Source: an uncultured Bacteroidota bacterium
GTDB lineage: Bacteria > Bacteroidota > Bacteroidia > Bacteroidales > SZUA-534
DNA length: 58,832 nt
Reading direction: 5' to 3'
Assembly: GCA_946186925.1 (NCBI GenBank)
Contig: CAMHPA010000013.1
Coordinates: 1 to 58,832 of the forward strand
Shown: piece after piece, positions 46,801 to 53,154 of the stretch
Layout of the letters: each line of letters begins with the position of its first letter
Position numbering within the stretch: the stretch's first letter is position 1
Notes under the pieces: generated by a model
Told to the model about the DNA's origin: nothing
Database searches by the model: none
The model's input: the letters and a program-made list of their open reading frames with translations, nothing else
Made by a program: the position numbers and the translations under genes

Positions 46801-47007
46801 AAGGCAACCATCTATGTATTCAACCGCTGGGGCGGCCGAGTATGGCAATATTCGGGCACTGGCAAAGAATATGCCGCTAAAAAGTGGGACGGTCGCAACG
46901 AGAAGAACAAACCTGTTCCATCGGGCACCTACTACTATGTAATCCAATGCACCGACGGTGTGCTTGGAGGTAAGAAAGTTACAGGACCTGTTACAATTAT
47001 AAGGTAA
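37834..47007 (+). CDS. Giant T9SS substrate with Ig-like/SprB-type repeats and gliding-type C-terminal sorting domain
   Basis: 3057 residues. The signal peptide (MKRQILIVSILLVAVQLFGQ) is followed by RFWVGGSGKWADNSHWS, a common start of large Bacteroidota surface proteins. Residues about 360-1330 hold PKD/Ig-like repeats with regular Cys (VICGYTFTIRT, TVCNNDTLTLTAKI). A proprotein-convertase P-domain-like block lies at about 1340-1480 (ASTKIEVSLWLKHQNFAYLS, WSVIVKSEFGD). SprB-type repeats run from about 1580 to 2560 (IECFGSKTGSASVEVTAGGV, LSNVGAGEYKLIVTDANQC). A Ser/Thr/Asp/Pro-rich stretch lies near 2700. The last 90 residues are a type B sorting domain (MQVFTPNGDEYNQYWEIDG, VFNRWGGRVW, WDGRNEKNKPVPSGTYYYVI) that directs export by the T9SS. 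It starts after a terminator and is 7 bp from a PorP/SprF gene, the usual partner. Probably a surface adhesin or motility protein; ligand unknown. Confidence 0.95.
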   Translation: MKRQILIVSILLVAVQLFGQETRFWVGGSGKWADNSHWSTVSGGEPGASVPESGTSVVFDANSFSGDKNTVTLKDAVVIGSLTATDAEFVFSGKKSLTVEGSVSVDSKADFGKLRGALVLSAAGDQTLELPTKLEGNIIIEGGNWNLASDLATDGDIIINAGSLNSNNYGISCNNFTTNSSNLVKVDLGTSAVVVKSKWVAVLNNSNSVFDASNADITMVSGFNKTVRTVGNVKYGNLHRDNVAKNVTLTSHDEKPVSCNVEGLHVDDPDEDPNDDPLVNDGSTIISVSGATNTYSLIVYGHDENGFLVANNDKSVRNIPKDQTEVPITDLSVGDYTVDFVSSEGSATGVFFITAPPKLDVKIEVKDSAKCYHGPIVQLKATTVGGNGDYKWTWKKEFTAGDYSVTQYAENFPYDAAISVIAEDKLGCKTKNTFNYYDESDPDNSYHNQPKQFISSGVAANTCAGEATGSITVSVVQGGRSPFTYAVEKNGTQYGGTNENTIGNLSQGTYSIIVTDDNGCIASANTVLVQSSPAPIATLTGDDENCEGDVNGFALTGVAQNSTGVSWIKLGTGSWGTESTSGDNTTRNSSNVYHPSTTEENAGSAQVVFLAQPLEGCTAKGDTMTLKINAIPEPKILTKNDTVICGYTFTIRTNPATGDFEWLQAGSNPSKAKFAGNTVTVEKDGSYVFTLKQKVGECEGNSDEFKISFYAEPDVEINKTNTTVCNNDTLTLTAKIDNVKSFEWSCPVAAGTIPDSDKKLKTPRFIPKSGFTGTATITLTYEANGSCDDNFETVDITVNPAPAPSFITADDDLCGDEKEVQVSIATGSSVEWIKGSGDKSKVTIENDKSATAKIKVTDTGTYGFYAIETAANGCSAKTEKELKIAFTMPPTVKIVSVSDTEICGDGISAITATSNVNVINWETNGEAGTCSPVKGKTTVYSPSESDQGKSIKVYAMVSGSGVCAGKSAKDSATVIVNRVPNPKLTAPAAVCGDSARVKITDGIAGSVKSFTKASGAGNISFLNITDTTIDVKVSKAGEYKFNFTETNGDCSNQTPVTVTIRFDEKLKLKLTSLEDDTFMCSTGSNGEYQLKANAPGCDKTSISWSISSGLGEFDPKFGEIVSFKPTLLANEDKHEYKIMATGTPLASVCPAPYDSISIVVYRKPTPTFAGGESCGLSKEFTATKSMTSSQGFWSSEDNNPNISIEVDANDDSKAVITDISGEGGTYSIVFTEKNGECSASDTADVVFIPDPVAYAGNDTVICYEAELKISELAYTLNSDNLLWKTSGTGKFADNKNTILQPTYIPSEADKAAGQVTLSLIAFSSTCLKSDTSEIVVTINPEFTVGIGSVSPFDISASTKIEVSLWLKHQNFAYLSYHLMAPDGTTVKLYDHYNDVGTGSSSMRNKEMNGLTFTTESSEVLNLGKQTPPFVGQFKVSDANGWSNIFGKDPAEGGWSVIVKSEFGDVVGTLYRTTISFTDVNRKGELQTVMFDSKDINTFIVANPRRVKYIVPMGLYTRCFDSEDAHAIVNPMGGSGIYNEFVWNDPEKTGSDVYLGAGDWTVTVTDAVGCQATGAVTVYSPDTIKIATSVQDIECFGSKTGSASVEVTAGGVGNISYNWTSDESEGKTISTANTITGVGKDTYYVYAIDQNECHSKVDTLAIFAPDSINAELVITAATSCDEEVANGQVKFTITEGNGAPYNVELLSSDIDLPLMQIMPNDAKDEFVVSGLGASEKLEFRIYDVKGCSIDTTISTVPENSITIEKVVVDDNKCATKDEGSISVEDISYGSGDYSYKWFNNGVEIEGMTSSVCTGLAAGKYYSVTVTDNITKCPATFDNIEVRDPDTIKFAAPVFTDSIKCLGDENASFSVAVIGGTGALSYEWQGIEGGNTNSLSNVGAGEYKLIVTDANQCKDSTTVTVESPTSILELAVEQLSEADCGVDNASVKAEATGGVENNVFTYQWISLADPTIVKVGAERSDIGAGQYRIVAKDKFGCEVYDTLSVKDNGKVDFELSVVRSVSCLTREDAIVKVSNVTDKDGAVGSYIVKWSDNDSINAPDSMLRNLGAQTYVTVQTENKCFGGKLVEAVGDSTLHFVTPIVNMPDVSGKGNGWLKVVVAGGIGDKNYTWTVETEGNAINDEDVANVVDTTTLKNRMEGEYHIHVEDMLGGCGIDTTLKVEYRPVGFDYVVNDVACQGTNSGSVTITGKGGYDKTQYEYMWVRLDADLAPIDTNYYHGRTIDIADLYAASYRCVVWQIDTSLVLPHDDTIVVKEPSNRLHIYNDSILVDGSNCYEAKGSISIMQPADSAAAYDYFGGYLPFTYYIDGEEITGSDIRKTNLKPDTYKVYIEDAKGCKFDTLVAVNDISAFKDSIYVSNVLRCNGDDNGEITVEVSSNNGNNFKFQWEKKTDDGALTLKDTTAVIGDLTAGTYMVKVTDDSLCVKFDTIKLSQPLPITFSVSNTIVNTCYTTNDGEIQIVSLKGGSEIPNLKYKAFKFENIAKEKTIYDNGKFVNALTVNTLVDTAFVLSEQLKPADYTVVVFDEGGCFSEPYKFTVPSMYPQIVVDTIKDLVVPECYSYDKNGNLSYGKIEVKVSTAGQSQVSTSLVKFYQFDGSDATEASTFDKVTAGEHEVIIGFTADMYCADTVLHTLGSRNNLKADARFNSGAKSIFTCPDKELTAYVTAHQPFNYKFYTLTDEDAEKMEIIKPAPAPAKEQTVVPVDDSTTTVDTSDIAIRFNRGIYFRADSLSADSTVVDTLAADSVPTIELPTYDHATIRGRSVTMFAEGSSTGKNDAWVDDFRPYGTETFYYFEINDNVCISIDSIKATSLRPVDKLHAIVAMDDATPEDLMVGTMYEVPEGGELILSANQLEFEFSDNIFAYAENGWLWQAAPLDNDGGTGLSIANTTSTSWNENPLVAQGYGMFAAKVWDSVRFELSDDTEGVYRISDTILTCSYYDTVLINAKSSIKPMQVFTPNGDEYNQYWEIDGLASYDKATIYVFNRWGGRVWQYSGTGKEYAAKKWDGRNEKNKPVPSGTYYYVIQCTDGVLGGKKVTGPVTIIR

Positions 47008-47014
47008 TACAGCT

Positions 47015-47965
47015 ATGAAGAGGATTATTTTAACCTTGTTTGCGGGAGCGCTGCTGATGGCTCCCAGTGCTAAAGCACAATTGCTGCCACAATTCTCGCA
47101 GTATATGTTTAACGAGTATGCGCTAAACCCTGCAATTGGCGGTACGAGCGACTATTGGCAGATAAAGACCAATTACCGATATCAGTTTGCCGGAGTGAAA
47201 GACGCGCCGCAGACCTATATGCTCGGTGGCTACGGCCCGCATAAAGTGATGCCTATGGGATACGGAGGCTATATTTTCAGCGATGTGACAGGCCCAATCG
47301 GCAATATGGGCGCCTATGGCTCATACAGCTACAATTTGCGCATATCGGGCGATATCCGCATATCGGCAGGTTTGTTCGTGGGTATTGTTCAGCAGAAGGT
47401 CGACTTGTCTGATGTCAATGAGTTGAACGAGGGCGAGAGCGGATTCCAGAACACCGTATACAAGAAGATTTACCCCGACGGCTCACTTGGTGTTTACCTC
47501 TACACATCGCAGTATTACGCAGGTATATCGTTCAACCACTTGTTCTTCAACAACATGTCGTTGCTCGACAAATATGATGACAATTATTTGGTGAAAGACG
47601 GTCGTGTTAAACCGCACTTCTACATCCAAGGCGGCTACAAGTACAACATCGACCGCAACTTCGACCTTGAGCCGTCAATCCTTATCAAAACTGTTCCGCA
47701 CTACGATTTCATGACTGATATCAACTGCCGCGTCATCTATCAGAAGATGGTTTGGGGTGGTTTAGGTTTCCGTTACAATTTCAAGAATCCTGAAGCTGTG
47801 ATAGCATTCGTGGGCTACAACTACAATGACATGATTAATATTGGTTACTCGTACGATTTAACCATATCTAAACTGAGTTCAGCAAGTTACGGTTCTCATG
47901 AGATTATGCTCGGAGTCAAATTTGAGGATATCCGCAAATCGAAATCGAAACGAAAGATCAGATAA
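47015..47965 (+). CDS. PorP/SprF family T9SS outer-membrane protein
   Basis: 316 residues with signal peptide MKRIILTLFAGALLMAPSAKAQ. The family opening LPQFSQYMFNEYALNPAIGG is clear, then NYRYQFAGVKDAPQTYMLGG, VMPMGYGGYIFSDVTGPIGN and a series of amphipathic strands with aromatic ends (FHYNIDRNFDLEPSILIKT-type patterns), consistent with a 14-strand beta-barrel. SprF is needed to deliver SprB-like giant proteins with type B sorting domains to the surface. It lies 7 bp downstream of such a gene and ends at a strong terminator, so the two form one unit. Confidence 0.95.
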   Translation: MKRIILTLFAGALLMAPSAKAQLLPQFSQYMFNEYALNPAIGGTSDYWQIKTNYRYQFAGVKDAPQTYMLGGYGPHKVMPMGYGGYIFSDVTGPIGNMGAYGSYSYNLRISGDIRISAGLFVGIVQQKVDLSDVNELNEGESGFQNTVYKKIYPDGSLGVYLYTSQYYAGISFNHLFFNNMSLLDKYDDNYLVKDGRVKPHFYIQGGYKYNIDRNFDLEPSILIKTVPHYDFMTDINCRVIYQKMVWGGLGFRYNFKNPEAVIAFVGYNYNDMINIGYSYDLTISKLSSASYGSHEIMLGVKFEDIRKSKSKRKIR

Positions 47966-47976
47966 AATGAAAAGAG

Positions 47977-48006
47977 CCGCCAAACATCACGTTGGCGGTT
48001 TTTTTT
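47977..48006 (+). terminator. Intrinsic terminator after the PorP/SprF gene
   Basis: CCGCCAA pairs with TTGGCGG around ACATCACG, followed by eight T. Confidence 0.85.
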
Positions 48007-48010
48007 GATT

Positions 48011-48018
48011 TATATTTG
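48011..48018 (+). promoter_or_regulatory. -7 box of the DUF4296 gene
   Basis: TATATTTG is a perfect TAnnTTTG match, 18 bp before the ATG and just after the terminator T-run. Confidence 0.55.
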
Positions 48019-48036
48019 GACCATTGATTTTAGATA

Positions 48037-48426
48037 ATGCGTTTGCAGATGAAGGTAAGATTTTTGTTGGCGATTCTTTTGGCAGTAATGATGTTGCAGT
48101 CGTGCTCACAGGCAGAGGGGAGTCGTCCGGAAATTAAGGAAGACAAGCTGGTCGACTTGCTTGTCGATATCCACCTTGTCGACGGCTATCTGACAATTAC
48201 GGGCAGCCGTATTGAACACGACCGCGATCAGATTATGGGAGCTTACGGTTACGTTTTGCGAAAGCATAACGTCACACCGCGTCAGTTCAGCAATACAATG
48301 AAATACTATAGCCGTCATATCGATGATTATGAGCAGTTTTATAACAAAGTGATAGAGAAACTAACCATCTACGAAACTGAAATTATTGGTTCTAAAGAAG
48401 GTCAGACCAGTCGTCCGCGTCGTTAG
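48037..48426 (+). CDS. DUF4296 lipoprotein
   Basis: 129 residues. The lipoprotein signal ends at VMMLQSC (Cys23). The mature domain [20 protein letters not shown], with a following [20 protein letters not shown] and [20 protein letters not shown], is typical of DUF4296, a small helical family found widely in Bacteroidota. Its function is not established. It has its own -7 box between the PorP/SprF terminator and the ATG, so it is transcribed separately although it lies just downstream of the T9SS genes. Confidence 0.9.
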   Translation: MRLQMKVRFLLAILLAVMMLQSCSQAEGSRPEIKEDKLVDLLVDIHLVDGYLTITGSRIEHDRDQIMGAYGYVLRKHNVTPRQFSNTMKYYSRHIDDYEQFYNKVIEKLTIYETEIIGSKEGQTSRPRR

Positions 48427-48518
48427 ACGTTGATTGTCTATGGACGGACATGCTGCCTTTTCGCGAAAAAGCGTGTTTTTCATTATCCATTTCCCAATTT
48501 TCCACTATCTTGCCGCCT

Positions 48519-49550
48519 ATGGACGAAAGTTTTGACATACGGCAGAATGCCGCCATAATATCTGATAAAGAGTACGAAAACAAGTTGCGGCCGCTCACGT
48601 TCGACGACTTCAACGGGCAGGCGCGTATTCTTGAGAACCTGAAAGTTTTTGTGCAGGCCGCCAAAATGCGCGGTGAGCCGCTCGACCACTTGTTGCTCAA
48701 CGGCCCGCCGGGATTGGGCAAAACCACTCTTGCCAACATTGTGGCAAACGAGTTGGGCGTTGGCTTCAAAATCAGTTCGGGCCCCGTGCTCGACAAGCCA
48801 GGCGACCTTGCGGGAATCCTCACAAGCCTTGAGCCCAACGATGTGCTTTTCATCGATGAGATTCACCGCCTCAACCCCGTTGTCGAAGAGTATCTTTATT
48901 CGGCGATGGAAGATTTTCGAATTGATATTCTGATAGATAAAGGCCCTGCAGCACGTTCGGTGCAGTTGTCGCTCAACCCGTTCACATTGGTTGGTGCCAC
49001 CACTCGCGCTGGATTGCTCACTAGTCCGTTGCGCGCCCGTTTCGGCATCAATCTGCATTTTGAATATTACGACGCTGAAACGCTGAAGAAAATCGTAAAA
49101 CGCTCGGCATCAATTCTTCAGGTGCCGATTGACGATGATGCGGCATTTGAGATTTCGTCGCGCAGCCGCGGAACGCCGCGTATCGCCAACGCCCTTTTGC
49201 GCCGCGTGCGCGATTTTGCGCAGGTGAAAGGCTCGGGCCATATCGACCTCAAGATTGCGCAGTTCTCGCTTCGCGCCCTGAATATCGACCAGTACGGCCT
49301 CGACGAGATGGACAACCGCATACTCACCACCATTATCGACAAGTTCAAAGGCGGACCAGTGGGCATCACCACCATTGCCACCGCCGTGGGCGAAGATGGC
49401 GGCACTGTGGAAGAAGTTTACGAGCCGTTCCTCATCCAGGAAGGCTTCATCAAGCGCACGCCCCGCGGCCGCGAAGCCACCGACAAAGCCTACAAGCATT
49501 TGAGCCGTACCCGTTTCAGCCCCGACCCACAGCAGGGGACGCTGTTCTAA
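48519..49550 (+). CDS. ruvB: Holliday junction branch-migration ATPase RuvB
   Basis: 343 residues from the ATG at 48519. The frame is open from 48450, but the family start region ([20 protein letters not shown]) fits this Met, and a TATCTTG element lies 7 bp upstream. Motifs are [19 protein letters not shown] (Walker A), [20 protein letters not shown] (Walker B), [20 protein letters not shown] with the Arg finger, and the C-terminal winged helix with [16 protein letters not shown]. RuvB is the motor of RuvAB branch migration. ruvA and ruvC are not in this window. Confidence 0.97.
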   Translation: MDESFDIRQNAAIISDKEYENKLRPLTFDDFNGQARILENLKVFVQAAKMRGEPLDHLLLNGPPGLGKTTLANIVANELGVGFKISSGPVLDKPGDLAGILTSLEPNDVLFIDEIHRLNPVVEEYLYSAMEDFRIDILIDKGPAARSVQLSLNPFTLVGATTRAGLLTSPLRARFGINLHFEYYDAETLKKIVKRSASILQVPIDDDAAFEISSRSRGTPRIANALLRRVRDFAQVKGSGHIDLKIAQFSLRALNIDQYGLDEMDNRILTTIIDKFKGGPVGITTIATAVGEDGGTVEEVYEPFLIQEGFIKRTPRGREATDKAYKHLSRTRFSPDPQQGTLF

Positions 49551-49611
49551 AAGACTTCGGACTATAGACTACGGACAACAGACAATGGAAGATAGAACAC
49601 TTAATTTCAAC

Positions 49612-49683
49612 TTGTTAAACCCGTTAAACCTTAAACCAAGAACTTAAAACTTATAACTTCAAAAACTTATAACTTAAAACTTT
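49612..49683. repeat. Intergenic word repeat (AACTTATAACTTAAAACTT type)
   Basis: Words such as AACTTAAAACTTATAACTTC and AAACTTATAACTTAAAACTT fill the gap between ruvB and the next gene. Same wording as 8280-8336 and 32575-32738. Confidence 0.6.
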
Positions 49684-49705
49684 GAAACCACACAACTCAC
49701 CGCCG

Positions 49706-50803
49706 ATGCGCAAGATTCTCACCATATTGCTGATGCTTCCTCTCGCCACCACCGCTCAATACTTTTCCGCCGAGAGCGATGTTGAGCGTTTGCTGAAGGC
49801 CGATTCGGCGGCGCTGCACCTGACCATTGACAACTATAACTTCCTTTGGAACAACGAGTTCTTTGGTCCGATAGTTGAAGGCTACACCCTCATTGGCTAC
49901 AATCTGCAGCCAGCGCTCGAGTACCATTTCTCGCCCAACATAAAGGCGAAGGCGGGCGTGCGGCTCACCAAATATTCGGGCCTCGACAAGTTTACCGACT
50001 GTCTGCCAGTCTATTCCGTCACGTGGCACACCGACAAGTTGGCCGTCACAATGGGCACAATCGACGGCGCCAGTTTCCACCGCCTGCCCGAACCCATTAT
50101 GTTCCGCGAGCGCCAACTCACCAACAACTACGAGAACGGAATGCAGATTCTGTACAACACCAATCGCCTTTTTACTGATGTGTGGGTCGATTGGCAGGAT
50201 TTTATCTTCCACGGCGACAACAAGAAAGAGCAGATTTACGGCGGCCTGTCGGTTGGTTTGAAGGCTTTGGCCACCGATGCGCTCGAAGTTGAACTGCCCG
50301 CTTCGTTCACCATTTTCCACCGTGGCGGACAGATTGATACCGACACCACCCCGATGCGGCTGTTCTACTACGTCTCGGGCGGCGCGCGGCTTACTCACCA
50401 CACCAGCGGTTTTGTAAGCGGTATTGGCGCATCGTCGCAAGTGATTGGTTACAAAGACAATTCGCCCACGCCCGAAAGCCTCTACCACAGCGGTTGGGGT
50501 TGGCTGTCCGATGTGAGTCTGATGCACGGCCAAAGCAGTCTGTCAGTTGGCTATTGGCTTGCCAACGGTTTCATAACCCAGCAGGGCAACCCAATGTATA
50601 TGAGCCTCTCGTACGACGGCGCCACCGACCAGAAGCGACGCAGTATGCTCACCGCCGAACTGAATCTCGCCAAAGAGATAACCAATTATTTCACAGCCGC
50701 TTTGACAGCTGTCGGCTACTACGACATCAAAAACTCAGCGTTCGACTACACCTACGCCTTCACCTTCGTGCTCAAGCCCGATTTTGTGCTTTGGCGGCGA
50801 TAA
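49706..50803 (+). CDS. Predicted outer-membrane beta-barrel protein of unknown function
   Basis: 365 residues from the ATG at 49706, with signal peptide MRKILTILLMLPLATTAQ. The frame is open from a TTG 8 codons earlier. The mature protein alternates amphipathic strands and tight turns (GYTLIGYNLQPALEYHFSP, IKAKAGVRLTKYSGL, TDKLAVTMGTIDGASFHRL), and the last strand ends YTYAFTFVLKPDFVLWRR, compatible with a C-terminal aromatic barrel strand. No family recognised. It is followed 20 bp later by a WYL regulator gene, suggesting a shared transcript. Confidence 0.75.
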   Translation: MRKILTILLMLPLATTAQYFSAESDVERLLKADSAALHLTIDNYNFLWNNEFFGPIVEGYTLIGYNLQPALEYHFSPNIKAKAGVRLTKYSGLDKFTDCLPVYSVTWHTDKLAVTMGTIDGASFHRLPEPIMFRERQLTNNYENGMQILYNTNRLFTDVWVDWQDFIFHGDNKKEQIYGGLSVGLKALATDALEVELPASFTIFHRGGQIDTDTTPMRLFYYVSGGARLTHHTSGFVSGIGASSQVIGYKDNSPTPESLYHSGWGWLSDVSLMHGQSSLSVGYWLANGFITQQGNPMYMSLSYDGATDQKRRSMLTAELNLAKEITNYFTAALTAVGYYDIKNSAFDYTYAFTFVLKPDFVLWRR

Positions 50804-50823
50804 ACTCCTAAAAACAAACAAAT

Positions 50824-51726
50824 ATGGCAAAGGCTGACTACTACAACCGTTACGTGTGGCTGATGAACACTCTGTTGCGGGAAAGGAAAATTACTTTTGA
50901 GAGAATCAGCAGGCTTTGGGAAGATGATTGGTGTACCGCTCTGCCCAAACGTACATTCCACCAATACCGAACGGCTGTCGAGAGAATGTTCGATGTGGTT
51001 ATTGGGTGCGATGTTCACAACGGGTATCAATATTATATCTCTAACATTGATGATTTTAAGACCGACAAAAGTCGCCAGTGGCTGTTGAACACTTTCACGG
51101 CCTCGAATCTGATTGAGCAGGGCGAATCGATAAAGGAACGCATTGTGTATGAAGAAATTCCCGAAAATTCTGAGTATCTGACACTTTTAGTCGATGCAAT
51201 GAAGCGGAACCGAAAACTTGAAATCACCTATCTTCCGTACGATGCGGAAACGCCCGCCACATACACTGTGTGCCCTTACTGTATGCGCCTCTACCACCAG
51301 CATTGGTACGTGCTCGGGTTTTCCGAGACACACCAGGCTCTGCGCCACTTTGCCGTGAACCGAATGAAAAATCTTCAGTTGACCGACGAGACCTTTGACT
51401 ATCCCGCCGCCGATTTCTCGCCCGAAGCCTTTTACCAGTTTTATTCGGGCATTTATGTCGATGATAATCTGCCGTTAGAGACAGTCCGTTTGCGGGCGTA
51501 CGACAAACTTTGGTTCTACTTGCGCGCCTTGCCGCTGCACCAATCGCAAACCGAAGTTGCCCAAACAGACACTTACGTCGATTTTGAATATACCCTTCGC
51601 ATACCCCCCGATTTCATTCAGGAACTACTGAAACGCGGCAAGCAAATCGAAGTTTTGGAGCCGAAAAGTTTGAGAGACCGAATGAAAAAAGAGTTGAAAG
51701 CAGCGTTGTATCTATATGAAAAGTAG
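50824..51726 (+). CDS. WYL-domain transcriptional regulator (second copy type)
   Basis: 300 residues. Same architecture as 20645-21580: N-terminal DNA-binding part (YNRYVWLMNTLLRERKITFE, then LPKRTFHQYRTAVERMFDVV), WYL domain with VDAMKRNRKLEITYLPYDAE and CMRLYHQHWYVLGFSET (HWYVLG at the namesake position), and the C-terminal ALPLHQSQTEVAQTDTYVDF block closely related to the other copy. Two such paralogs in one window hint at a regulator family expansion. It lies directly downstream of a predicted outer-membrane protein gene and ahead of a terminator and an accessory patch. Regulated genes unknown. Confidence 0.9.
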   Translation: MAKADYYNRYVWLMNTLLRERKITFERISRLWEDDWCTALPKRTFHQYRTAVERMFDVVIGCDVHNGYQYYISNIDDFKTDKSRQWLLNTFTASNLIEQGESIKERIVYEEIPENSEYLTLLVDAMKRNRKLEITYLPYDAETPATYTVCPYCMRLYHQHWYVLGFSETHQALRHFAVNRMKNLQLTDETFDYPAADFSPEAFYQFYSGIYVDDNLPLETVRLRAYDKLWFYLRALPLHQSQTEVAQTDTYVDFEYTLRIPPDFIQELLKRGKQIEVLEPKSLRDRMKKELKAALYLYEK

Positions 51727-52026
51727 TATCTTTAGTACAGATTGTTGAACTTTTAAAACTTTACGGATATGGCTGAATGTTTTCAATTTGAAAACAAGAC
51801 AAACTTATTCCTATTTTACATACAAAGCAGTATGGACAATTAGTAGCATATAAACCTTGCTATGAACGGAAAAAAAACATTCAAATAAAGTCCATATAAA
51901 TCAATTCTTTACCAAGCACGAACCCCGCCGTTCGTGTTTTTTTTTGTCAAATAAATTCCACCTCTGCAGAGTTCTTGCACAGGCAAAACGTATATGTATA
52001 TAGTAGTGTTTTAAAAAGTAAGAACT
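51727..52026. other. AT-rich intergenic region before the small-gene patch
   Basis: 300 bp, one terminator (51917-51945) and otherwise no gene. Composition drops to the AT-rich level of the patch that follows. Confidence 0.4.
51917..51945 (+). terminator. Intrinsic terminator after the second WYL gene
   Basis: CACGAA pairs with TTCGTG around CCCCGCCG, followed by nine T. It lies 190 bp after the stop codon. Confidence 0.7.
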
Positions 52027-52545
52027 ATGGAAAAAGAATTAAGTGAGCGGTACCATTTCAATCCCGTCGATTTCGACGAGAACGGTTGCCGATTGACCGA
52101 CGGGAAAACATTCCGCGATGTTGTGAAGGATTTTGAGCACTCGTTTCACAAAGCGCACACAACTGAATATGCGCTGAATATGTATGCCAATGCGCAGACA
52201 ATGAGACTGTTGGCCAAATCGAACAATGCCGAGCCGTTTATGATTTACGGAATGGATTTGCACAGCGGACATCATTTCGACCCCGAAGGCGACCCGTTTA
52301 TCAACAAAAGCATTGACGAGCATAGCGAAAACGTGCTCGTGTATGGAATCGACTCGGCGTATATGACTGATTTCGACGAGTTTGGCAATCCAATAATTGA
52401 CGACGACAGCGGAATCTATCCACTGACATTGTTGGTGGACAATGCAATGCCTGATGGCGAAGTCCGCTTGTCAACACCCACAATTGACGGCGATGACGAC
52501 TTGGAGCCAGTGACGAGCGATGTGCCACAAAAAGAATACGTATAA
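52027..52545 (+). CDS. Small acidic protein of unknown function (172 aa)
   Basis: No signal or membrane segment. It is rich in Asp, Glu and His, with short Asp/Gly turns such as MDLHSGHHFDPEGDP and FDEFGNPIIDDDSGIYPL. An N-terminal helical part contains FRDVVKDFEHSFHKAHTTEY. Not recognised as a known family. First gene of an AT-rich three-gene string of small unknowns that ends just before a putative restriction endonuclease. Confidence 0.65.
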   Translation: MEKELSERYHFNPVDFDENGCRLTDGKTFRDVVKDFEHSFHKAHTTEYALNMYANAQTMRLLAKSNNAEPFMIYGMDLHSGHHFDPEGDPFINKSIDEHSENVLVYGIDSAYMTDFDEFGNPIIDDDSGIYPLTLLVDNAMPDGEVRLSTPTIDGDDDLEPVTSDVPQKEYV

Positions 52546-52565
52546 ATCGGTTTAATGTATTGAAT

Positions 52566-52766
52566 ATGAAGAATATCACAAACCTACTCAAATTAACGTT
52601 AGGCCAATCCTATTGGCGGATAATGCTGTCGACAGACCAATCAAAAGTACGGGAGAACAGGCGGCAAGTTCTGTCAATGTCGCTAAAAGATTGGGAGAAA
52701 CAGATGTCGGAAGTATTAGCGAATAAGTCAGTTAACAACAATGTATCACCGAAAAAACAATTATGA
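52566..52766 (+). CDS. Small protein of unknown function (66 aa)
   Basis: Starts at the ATG at 52566; a TTG two codons earlier is an alternative. The peptide is basic and helical (KNITNLLKLTLGQSYWRIML, then SLKDWEKQMSEVLANKS). Its stop overlaps the start of the next gene by 4 bp (ATGA), which supports it as a real gene. No family recognised. Confidence 0.5.
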   Translation: MKNITNLLKLTLGQSYWRIMLSTDQSKVRENRRQVLSMSLKDWEKQMSEVLANKSVNNNVSPKKQL

Positions 52767-53035
52767 TGGAAACAGCGCAAGAAAAGAAGGATTGGGGATT
52801 GGTTCACACCCCGAACGGCGAATGGATTTACGAGTATAATGCTGTATTTGTGCCATATAAGTACGTGGCATTATTGCTGATTAAGGCTAAACGTCAGGGT
52901 AATAAACTCGCCGTTTATCGCCAATCGAAGGACTCGTTTTGGTGCTACAGACACCAACTGAAGGCTCTCGGGTTTGGCAATCATAAGGAGCCGCGCCACG
53001 AATTAAAAATCACCAAAACGAATAACGAACAATAA
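52763..53035 (+). CDS. Small protein of unknown function (90 aa)
   Basis: Starts inside the stop of the preceding small gene (ATGA overlap). A compact, aromatic-rich domain reads WGLVHTPNGEWIYEYNAVFV and AVYRQSKDSFWCYRHQLKAL, followed by a charged tail. Possibly a small beta-strand domain; not recognised. Third of the small-gene string. Confidence 0.6.
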   Translation: MMETAQEKKDWGLVHTPNGEWIYEYNAVFVPYKYVALLLIKAKRQGNKLAVYRQSKDSFWCYRHQLKALGFGNHKEPRHELKITKTNNEQ

Positions 53036-53154
53036 AAACAGAAGCAGAATGAAAATTACATTTAATATTTTTATTATTTTTATGTGTGGGAAAATCAAAA
53101 TGTTGTTTTTCCCCGCATATAAAATCGGAATTGTTAATTATAAAAAAACATCAA

